Origin: an uncultured Lachnospiraceae bacterium
Lineage (GTDB): Bacteria; Bacillota; Clostridia; Lachnospirales; Lachnospiraceae
Assembly (NCBI GenBank): GCA_910583965.1
Contig: CAJUAE010000060.1
Location: 1-9,409 of the forward strand
Direction: 5' to 3'
Length of the DNA: 9,409 nt
The notes under the pieces: generated by a model
Databases searched by the model: none
Told to the model about the DNA's origin: nothing
What the model saw: only the letters and a program-made list of their open reading frames with translations
Part shown: positions 1 to 5,575 of the stretch, piece by piece
Numbering within the stretch: position 1 is the first letter of the stretch
How the letters are laid out: every line of letters begins with the position of its first letter
Program-made: the position numbers and the translations under genes

Positions 1-91
1 AGCTTATTCAAGTGCGCCAATTTATGGTTTTCCTCTACTTTCTTTCACACTACTTCTCCCTACCTCATATCTGTCCTGACTTTTTAGAAAT

Positions 92-120
92 ATTATACTA
101 CCACAGTTTTCATGCGTCAA
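92..120 (-). promoter_or_regulatory. Sigma-A promoter firing left, out of the window
   Basis: Read on the minus strand, a -35 box TTGACG (115-120) and a perfect -10 box TATAAT (92-97) are separated by exactly 17 bp. This is 11 of 12 matches to the housekeeping consensus at optimal spacing. Transcription would begin near position 85 and leave the window after about 85 nt. It lies just past the terminator of the phosphofructokinase gene, so it starts a separate transcript for a gene outside the window. The leader contains an AGAGGA stretch (31-36) 10 nt before a TTG (18-20) that stays open to the edge. That could be the start of the next gene but is too short to call. Confidence 0.8.
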
Positions 121-136
121 TGCAGTGTGAAAATCT

Positions 137-172
137 AAAAAAGGCGCATGAAACAGTTGTGCCTCATACGCC
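137..172 (-). terminator. Intrinsic terminator of the phosphofructokinase gene
   Basis: On the minus strand the arms GGCGTATGA (164-172) and TCATGCGCC (143-151) form a 9-bp stem with one U-G wobble around a 12-nt loop. A run of six T follows immediately (137-142). It begins about 10 nt after the stop codon at 183-185. Stem, GC-rich base and U-tract together are the standard Rho-independent terminator layout. Confidence 0.9.
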
Positions 173-182
173 CTGCCAAAAC

Positions 183-1424
183 TTATTTTTTCTTAAGAAC
201 CAAGTGTTGTGGTAGACCATTAACCATAAATGGTTGATAATCTCCTTGAATCAATGGTTCTATGTAATTGATAAATTCATCTGTCACATAATTTCCTTCT
301 CTATTTACCCAATTTCTAGGAACCACCTTTTCATTATTTGCGATGCGATGTACATCATAAATACCAGCAGCACTCATATAAGGATCGTCAGAAACACGGT
401 CAATAACAACCATCTTGCCAGTGTCTCCTTCATCCGCTGCCTTTACTGCAGCACCACCTACCATAAATGCCTCATTTACATCGACACGTGAAGCCATGTG
501 AGACGCACTTCTCTGTAATGTGGAGAACTCAATACTACGCGTCTTGCAACCAATCTCTGCGCCTAAAAATGTAGCTAGATATGCGGCTGTTCCCTGAAGT
601 TGCTTATGTCCAAAAGCATCTACATAATCTCCTCCACCAGAGAGCTCACAGACATATCTGCCATCGGAAAGTTTGATTCCTTCTGACACAGCAATAACAA
701 TAGATTCCTTCTTCTTTATTAATTCCTGTACTTTTTTGTGGAATTTATCAATATCAAATGGAACCTCTGGCAGATAAATCAAATCTGGGCCATCACATTC
801 CTCTGTCTTTGCAAGTGCTGTCGCACCAGTAAGCCAACCCGCATTGCGTCCCATAACCTCAATGACTGTAATCATAGTTTTATGATAAGTAAGTCCTAGC
901 GCATCACGAATGACCTCTTTTGTGGAGGCTGCAATATATTTTGCTGCACTTCCAAAACCCGGGGTGTGATCAGTCAATGCCAAGTCATTATCAATTGTCT
1001 TTGGCACACCTAAAAATTTCTGTGAATAACCTTTTAATATTGCATAGTCAGACAACTTTTTAATGGTGTCCATAGAGTCATTTCCGCCAATATAGATAAA
1101 AGTTTCAATATCCAGTTTATCGAGAATATTAAATATTCTATCGTAGATATCAGGATTTTCATGGATTTCTGGTAATTTATAACGACAGGAGCCCAAGAAA
1201 GCGGATGGTGTTCTCTTTAATAGCTCAATATCCATGTCTGAATGAATCTGTGTGGACAAATCCACATACTGCTCATCCAAAAATCCCTGTACTCCATGTA
1301 GCATTCCATATACCTTATGAAATCCTCTCTCCTTAGCAGTCTTGTACACTCCTGCAAGACTGGAATTGATCACTGATGTGGGACCACCAGACTGACCTAC
1401 AATAATGTTTCTTTTTTTCTCCAT
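183..1424 (-). CDS. 6-phosphofructokinase, PPi-dependent type (diphosphate--fructose-6-phosphate 1-phosphotransferase)
   Basis: This cytoplasmic glycolytic enzyme of 413 residues phosphorylates fructose 6-phosphate to fructose 1,6-bisphosphate. The N-terminal phosphate-binding glycine motif GQSGGPT is at residues 10-16. The donor-site motif reads GGNDS (113-117), and the catalytic motif is PKTIDND (141-147) with D145 as the expected base. MGRNAGW (191-197) and PEVPF (219-223) are substrate-binding segments of the family. ATP enzymes carry glycine at the two donor-selecting positions (GGDGS, PGTIDND). Here they are D116 and K142, the combination known from pyrophosphate-using enzymes. PPi use, and hence reversibility, is therefore predicted rather than shown. 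The start is fixed by AAGGAGG (1433-1439), 8 nt upstream. A candidate promoter precedes the gene and a strong terminator follows it, so it can be monocistronic. It has no evident functional link to the sulfur genes upstream. Confidence 0.93.
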   Translation of the reverse strand: MEKKRNIIVGQSGGPTSVINSSLAGVYKTAKERGFHKVYGMLHGVQGFLDEQYVDLSTQIHSDMDIELLKRTPSAFLGSCRYKLPEIHENPDIYDRIFNILDKLDIETFIYIGGNDSMDTIKKLSDYAILKGYSQKFLGVPKTIDNDLALTDHTPGFGSAAKYIAASTKEVIRDALGLTYHKTMITVIEVMGRNAGWLTGATALAKTEECDGPDLIYLPEVPFDIDKFHKKVQELIKKKESIVIAVSEGIKLSDGRYVCELSGGGDYVDAFGHKQLQGTAAYLATFLGAEIGCKTRSIEFSTLQRSASHMASRVDVNEAFMVGGAAVKAADEGDTGKMVVIDRVSDDPYMSAAGIYDVHRIANNEKVVPRNWVNREGNYVTDEFINYIEPLIQGDYQPFMVNGLPQHLVLKKK

Positions 1425-1506
1425 TTGATTATCCTCCTTATTATTTGAACCTGCCTATACTGTTCCTGCATGGCAGAATCTTTATTACTGTTTGCTCATT
1501 CACCAA

Positions 1507-1536
1507 AATATATACTCTTTCGCATTTTGTGTGCAA
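1507..1536 (-). promoter_or_regulatory. Candidate promoter of the phosphofructokinase gene
   Basis: On the minus strand TTGCAC (1531-1536) and TATATT (1507-1512) are 18 bp apart; an overlapping TATATA (1509-1514) would give a 16-bp spacer. The site lies in the 124-bp gap after the fusion gene, 12 bp past its stop codon, and would leave a leader of roughly 75 nt. The leader carries two direct copies of a 7-mer (AACAGTA on the transcript; at 1458-1464 and 1486-1492, 28 bp apart) and a 5-bp inverted repeat CTGCC/GGCAG (1451-1455, 1472-1476), whose roles are unknown. The match is moderate, and read-through from the fusion gene is also possible because no convincing terminator separates them. Confidence 0.5.
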
Positions 1537-1548
1537 AGCAACAAATAC

Positions 1549-4119
1549 CTAACAGGTTGCTCCGCCCACGACATTTTTCTTCAAAACCTGTTCGCGGTCA
1601 ATTGTGTTGTTTAACAGCTTTTCCTGTACATACTCAAATCCAAGCCGGTCAATTGTATCTGCAAACCGTTCTCCAGAAAGCCCCTCGTCTCGGAAGAATA
1701 AAATTGCATGTTCTGTCATTGCAATTACTTCTTCCTCGGATGTAAAAATTTTTTCAATCATATGGCCTTGTGCCACTTTCTTTCCCCAGCGCCCTCCAAT
1801 ATAAATGCGATAACCCACTTCGGACTCATTCACTGCACCAAATGGACATTTGCCTATACAACGTCCACAGTGATTGCATGCATCAGATGCAATCTCGATC
1901 TTTCCATTTTGCATCTGTGCCACATGAATTGGACATCCCTTCTCCACCTGACACACTTTGCAGCCACGGCATTTTGACAAATCAATCTCTGGCACGCGTT
2001 GACCAATAATTCCAAGGTCGTTTAAATCCGGTTTTACACAGTTATTAGGGCAACCACCAACCGCAATCTTAAACTTGTGCGGGAGTGCGATATTGTGATA
2101 TCCTTCATAATAAAGTTCATGTAACTTCTGCGAAAGCGCAAAGGTATCAATCAAACCATATTGACAGGTGGTTCCCTTGCAAGATACAACAGGACGTACT
2201 TTAGAACCTGTACCGCCAGTCTCAAGCCCTGCCTCTGCTAAAAATTCTCGGATGGCATCAATGCTATCATATGGAACTCCTTGTATTTCCAATGTCAGGC
2301 GTGTGGTCATTGTCACTTCACCTGTTCCAAACCGCTGTGCTGCCTCCGCAATTTTTTTCTGCTCCTCCGCTGTAATCTTTCCATTTCTTGTAATCACACG
2401 AACATTAAAAATATCGTCATAACGCTTATCTTGCAGGCAGCCAAGTCCTTTTACGCGCTTGATATCTTCTGGTGATAACTTGGCGCCATTGCGTGCCACT
2501 TTTACTTCATTAAATGTGACGCCGCCTTCCAAAACACATGTGTTGGTATATCCCAATGCCTTTAACCGATTCTGTAAAAAATATCCTCGTTTGCCCTTTG
2601 CGCACACAAGCAAAAGTTTTGCATCCTTTTCGAAACCCTCCAGCGGTTCCGTCACTTTGGAAAGTTCTATCCAGCGCGCATTAGGAATCGCTGGTGCAGG
2701 CTGTACATCTAATACAATATAATCTTTTGCAGCACCAGAAGCATACTCTGATGGACTCATGCTATTGAATACGCCATCTATTTTATTCTCCAATATGTAA
2801 CATGCAGTAACAAATGGATGAATCGCTGTGGAAAATGGTGGCGCATAAGCAAAATCCATCGTATCGAAGTCATCTAGTTTCATGCCTTGATAAAGTCCTG
2901 TCACAGCAATATCTACCATTTTATCCACAGCGCCTGCGCCAAGCACCTGAATGCCAAGCAGTCTGCGCGTTTCTTTATCCGCTGTAAGTTTTACAATAAA
3001 AGAAGATGCACCTGGATAGTAGTGTGCTTTGTCATCCAGAATACAAACTACCGATTCCACGTCAAATCCAGCAGCCATTGCTTGCTCCACTGTAAGACCA
3101 GTTCTACCTCCATTTAAGTCTGGAAGTAAACGCACAACTCCAGTTCCTAAGCATCCATTATATCCATTTCCCTGTCCATACAATTTTTTCGCCATCGCAC
3201 GCGCAGTAAGATTCGCTGTTGACCCCATCGCTGACCATTGTGGTTTCTGCGTCAATACATTTTTTACCATTGCACAGTCACCAACTGCATAAATATCCGG
3301 CAAGTTTGTCTGCATATTTTCATCCACAAGGATTGTTCCCTTTACCATTTCAATCCCTGAATCGTTCAAAAACTCTGTGGCTGGTCGTACACCAATTGCC
3401 AATATTACAATATCTGCTGGCAGAACGCCGTTGTCTGTGCGCACGCTTTCTACCTTTTCAGTTCCGTTGATTCCCTGAAGACTGACAGATGTGAGCACGC
3501 GCATTCCGCTTGCTTTCAATTTGCGTTTTGCATATCCTGCCATATCAGCATCAAATGCGTTGGGCATAATCTGTGATGCAGCGTCAATCACGGTCACTTG
3601 CATTTGCAACGCAGCAAGATTCTCTGCAACCTCCAGTCCAATAAAACCAGCACCACATACTACCGCTTTGCGGCACTGATTGGTCTTTGCATATGTGCGA
3701 ACTGCCTCCGCATCATCTGGTGTGCGCACACAGAACACTCCTGTAAGCTTCACCCCTTCCACAGGAGGAACAAAGGGCGCCGCTCCTGTGGCTATAATGA
3801 GCTTATCATAATCTTCTAAAGATTCATTTCCATCTGTGCGTCGAAAACAAACTTGTTTATTTGTACTATCTACTCGAATTGCCTCGCACCCAGTCTCCAC
3901 CTGCGCACCTGTCAATCCTGTATATTTTGCCGGTGAATTTACTATCAGTTCTTCCCTTGTGGCAATGTCTCCGCCAATATAGTATGGAAGTCCGCAGCCA
4001 GCATAAGAAATATCTGTACTCTTTGTAAAAATCTTTACCTCCGACTGTCGATCAAGACGTTTAAGCTTGGCTGCCGCTTTTGTTCCCGCCGCAACTCCGC
4101 CTAAAATCACATACTTCAT
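1549..4119 (-). CDS. Trimodular fusion: CoA-disulfide-reductase-like flavoprotein / rhodanese / siroheme sulfite-reductase-like protein
   Basis: The protein has 856 residues and no signal peptide or membrane helix, so it is predicted to be cytoplasmic. Module 1 (about 1-450) is a class III pyridine nucleotide-disulfide oxidoreductase. It has a GGVAAG dinucleotide motif (7-12), a single redox cysteine C42 in YAGCGLPYY, NAD(P)H motif GAGFIG (156-161) and FAD motif AVGDCA (278-283). Y367 and Y425 have the 58-residue spacing of the two tyrosines of staphylococcal CoA-disulfide reductase. Module 2 (about 464-535) is a short rhodanese with active-loop C506 in CAKGKR. Module 3 (about 567-856) resembles anaerobic sulfite reductase. 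It has a ferredoxin-like half domain with TTR (605-607), siroheme/[4Fe-4S] cysteines C647, C652, C690 and C694, two ferredoxin clusters (C717/720/723/729 and C748/751/754/758), and the GYRIYIGGRWG segment typical after them. The likely role is NAD(P)H-driven reduction of sulfane sulfur, sulfite or nitrite; the true substrate is unknown. The start at 4119 is set by AGGAGG 7 nt upstream. Confidence 0.88.
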   Translation of the reverse strand: MKYVILGGVAAGTKAAAKLKRLDRQSEVKIFTKSTDISYAGCGLPYYIGGDIATREELIVNSPAKYTGLTGAQVETGCEAIRVDSTNKQVCFRRTDGNESLEDYDKLIIATGAAPFVPPVEGVKLTGVFCVRTPDDAEAVRTYAKTNQCRKAVVCGAGFIGLEVAENLAALQMQVTVIDAASQIMPNAFDADMAGYAKRKLKASGMRVLTSVSLQGINGTEKVESVRTDNGVLPADIVILAIGVRPATEFLNDSGIEMVKGTILVDENMQTNLPDIYAVGDCAMVKNVLTQKPQWSAMGSTANLTARAMAKKLYGQGNGYNGCLGTGVVRLLPDLNGGRTGLTVEQAMAAGFDVESVVCILDDKAHYYPGASSFIVKLTADKETRRLLGIQVLGAGAVDKMVDIAVTGLYQGMKLDDFDTMDFAYAPPFSTAIHPFVTACYILENKIDGVFNSMSPSEYASGAAKDYIVLDVQPAPAIPNARWIELSKVTEPLEGFEKDAKLLLVCAKGKRGYFLQNRLKALGYTNTCVLEGGVTFNEVKVARNGAKLSPEDIKRVKGLGCLQDKRYDDIFNVRVITRNGKITAEEQKKIAEAAQRFGTGEVTMTTRLTLEIQGVPYDSIDAIREFLAEAGLETGGTGSKVRPVVSCKGTTCQYGLIDTFALSQKLHELYYEGYHNIALPHKFKIAVGGCPNNCVKPDLNDLGIIGQRVPEIDLSKCRGCKVCQVEKGCPIHVAQMQNGKIEIASDACNHCGRCIGKCPFGAVNESEVGYRIYIGGRWGKKVAQGHMIEKIFTSEEEVIAMTEHAILFFRDEGLSGERFADTIDRLGFEYVQEKLLNNTIDREQVLKKNVVGGATC

Positions 4120-4126
4120 TGTTACT

Positions 4127-4132
4127 CCTCCT
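4127..4132 (-). promoter_or_regulatory. Ribosome binding site fixing the fusion-gene start
   Basis: A perfect AGGAGG on the minus strand lies 7 nt before the ATG at 4117-4119, where the dinucleotide-binding strand MKYVILGG begins. The reading frame is open further upstream to an ATG at 4188. That codon lies upstream of the promoter -10 box and would add 23 residues unlike the family, so the 4119 start is preferred. Confidence 0.9.
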
Positions 4133-4176
4133 ATTCTTCGGGTATAATTAATTCCTCGATCAGCCCACATAATAAT

Positions 4177-4205
4177 AGTATAGTGCAACTTGCCCTTATT
4201 ATCAA
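4177..4205 (-). promoter_or_regulatory. Sigma-A promoter of the fusion gene
   Basis: On the minus strand TTGATA (4200-4205) and TATACT (4177-4182) are exactly 17 bp apart, and each box matches consensus at five of six positions. Transcription would begin near 4170, giving a leader of about 50 nt. The fusion gene can therefore be expressed separately from the cysteine desulfurase gene upstream. The spacer contains GTTGCAC, a partial copy of the TTGCAACAA element found further upstream. Confidence 0.75.
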
Positions 4206-4284
4206 TAAATTTTATTTAAATATTGTGAAGTTTTATATCACTTTTCACACCATGTACTTGTTGCATCATATCAAAACTGGTATC

Positions 4285-4358
4285 AATTGTTGCAACTCAC
4301 ACCAAATCTTCTTATTTAAGGAATACGAACTCCGACGTAGATATGAATTGCAACAATT
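4285..4358. repeat. Exact 11-bp inverted repeat, possible paired operators
   Basis: AATTGTTGCAA at 4285-4295 and its exact reverse complement TTGCAACAATT at 4348-4358 flank 52 bp. Their centres are 63 bp apart, six turns of B-DNA, so both would face the same side of the helix. The 4348 copy is itself part of a dyad, AATTG-CAA-CAATT (4346-4358). This pattern fits cooperative binding of a dimeric regulator, but the regulator is not identifiable. A long-range RNA stem is the alternative if a transcript crosses the region. Confidence 0.5.
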
Positions 4359-4411
4359 TTATTACTATTTTTTATGATAGTCTCTATAATATAGCATCAC
4401 AACCAAATTCC

Positions 4412-5542
4412 TTAACGAAGCCTTTCCACAATCTGTTTAATTGCCTCCACTGTAAAATCTATCTCCTCTTTTGTTGTATCTTCCGAAAGTGTCATCCTAA
4501 GGGAACCATGTGCAATCTCATGTGACAGCCCAATTGCCAGTAGAACATGTGATGGGTCTAGTGCTCCAGAAGAACAAGCAGAACCAGACGATGCGCAAAT
4601 TCCTTGTTGGTCAAGCAATATCAACAAAGATTCCCCCTCAATAGATTCAAAACAAACGTTTGCATTATTGGGAAGCCTGTCTGTTGGATGACCATTCAAT
4701 CTGCTGTGAGGTATTTCCTTTAATATCCGCTCAATCAGATAATCTCGTAGCTCTGTCTCTTTTTTCATACGCGCGTCAAGACACTTTGCCGCAAGCTCCG
4801 CGGCCGCTCCCATTCCTACAATGCCAGGCGTATTTAGCGTTCCTGCACGACGCGAACGCTCCTGTGCGCCACCATGTATTAAGGGACCAATACGCACCTC
4901 TTTTCGGATATACAGAAATCCGACGCCCTTGGGTCCATTCAGTTTATGTCCACTGGCACTTAACAAGTCAATGCCCATCTCGTCTACATTAAGCGGAATA
5001 TGCCCATATGCCTGCACTGCATCTGTGTGAAAAAGTATTTTATTTTTCTTTGCAATTGCACCAATTTCCTGCAAAGGCTGTATTGTCCCAATCTCGTTGT
5101 TTGCCGCCATCACTGTGATCAAAATAGTATCTGGTCTAATCGCCGCTTTCAGCTCATCCAATTTTATTTTCCCCTGTGCATCCACATTTACATACGTGAC
5201 TTCAAAACCGTGTTTTTCAAGATACTGGCAAGTGTGCAGCACAGCATGATGCTCTATTGTGGAAGTGATAATATGCTTTCCTTTTGTCTTTTTAAACTCT
5301 GCTGCAGCCCTGATTGCCCAGTTGTCAGACTCACTGCCTCCAGCCGTAAAATAGATTTCTTCTAATCGTGCTCCAATTAATGCAGCCGTCTTTTTTCGCG
5401 CCTCGTCCACAGCCTTTGCAGAACTGCCAGCAAAACTGTAGATTGCTGACGGATTGGCATATTGTTCACAAAAATATGGTTTCATCGCGTCAAATACTTC
5501 CTCAGACATTTTGGTAGTCGCTGCATTGTCAAGATATATCAT
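4412..5542 (-). CDS. Cysteine desulfurase, group I (NifS/IscS family)
   Basis: This 376-residue PLP enzyme, close to the usual 380-400, converts cysteine to alanine and carries the released sulfur as an enzyme persulfide for Fe-S clusters, tRNA thiolation or other acceptors. Visible features are the N-terminal YLDNAATT (3-10), phosphate-binding TAGGSESDN (66-74), the H98-H99 pair over the PLP ring, NNEIGTIQP (148-156), D174 and Q177 of the HTDAVQ strand, and PLP lysine K200 in SGHK. RRAGTLNTPG (231-240) and the catalytic loop SGSACSSG with C323, followed by PSHVL, place it in group I. No iscR, iscU, thiI or mnmA is visible in the window. Its neighbours are a transporter permease 33 nt upstream and the rhodanese-containing fusion downstream, so a role feeding sulfane sulfur to the latter is possible but unproven. 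The symbol is left blank because nifS and iscS cannot be distinguished from sequence and context here. Confidence 0.93.
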   Translation of the reverse strand: MIYLDNAATTKMSEEVFDAMKPYFCEQYANPSAIYSFAGSSAKAVDEARKKTAALIGARLEEIYFTAGGSESDNWAIRAAAEFKKTKGKHIITSTIEHHAVLHTCQYLEKHGFEVTYVNVDAQGKIKLDELKAAIRPDTILITVMAANNEIGTIQPLQEIGAIAKKNKILFHTDAVQAYGHIPLNVDEMGIDLLSASGHKLNGPKGVGFLYIRKEVRIGPLIHGGAQERSRRAGTLNTPGIVGMGAAAELAAKCLDARMKKETELRDYLIERILKEIPHSRLNGHPTDRLPNNANVCFESIEGESLLILLDQQGICASSGSACSSGALDPSHVLLAIGLSHEIAHGSLRMTLSEDTTKEEIDFTVEAIKQIVERLR

Positions 5543-5548
5543 TTTAAT

Positions 5549-5556
5549 CCTCCCCC
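5549..5556 (-). promoter_or_regulatory. Ribosome binding site fixing the cysteine desulfurase start
   Basis: GGGGGAGG on the minus strand ends 6 nt before the ATG at 5540-5542, which begins the conserved MIYLDNAATT. An in-frame ATG at 5558-5560 lies directly upstream of this site and has no ribosome binding site of its own. It would add six non-conserved residues, so it is rejected as the start. Confidence 0.88.
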
Positions 5557-5575
5557 TCATTCTTTTTTACTTTTA

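Larger units (their letters stand above)
4120..4411. promoter_or_regulatory. Intergenic regulatory region between cysteine desulfurase and fusion gene
   Basis: These 292 bp of very AT-rich DNA hold no credible gene. From upstream to downstream on the minus strand they contain an 11-bp element AATTGTTGCAA (4348-4358), its exact inverse (4285-4295), a partial copy TTGTTGCA on the plus strand (4258-4265), a 6-bp inverted repeat TGTGAA/TTCACA (4224-4229, 4244-4249), the promoter and the ribosome binding site. No GC-rich hairpin with a T-run is seen after the desulfurase stop codon, so some read-through into the fusion gene is possible. No known riboswitch pattern was recognised. Confidence 0.6.

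Noticed and set aside
1..20. Start of a gene at TTG 18-20 on the minus strand
   Set aside because: An AGAGGA is placed 10 nt upstream, but only six codons are visible, too few to call a gene.
1513..1545. Hairpin after the fusion-gene stop codon as a terminator
   Set aside because: The stem (CTTTGCA against TGCGAAAG) has a bulge and few GC pairs, and no T-run follows directly. It also overlaps the likely promoter of the next gene.
4120..4188. Longer start for the fusion gene at 4188
   Set aside because: It lies upstream of the -10 box at 4177-4182 and adds 23 residues ahead of the family N-terminus, while a perfect ribosome binding site serves the ATG at 4119.
4360..4411. Terminator after the cysteine desulfurase
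   Set aside because: Only short AT stems such as ACTAT/ATAGT are found, with no GC-rich base or T-run.
4201..4411. Riboswitch or T-box leader upstream of the fusion gene
   Set aside because: No conserved riboswitch core, tRNA-pairing bulge or terminator/antiterminator pair is recognisable, and the likely transcript starts downstream of this stretch.
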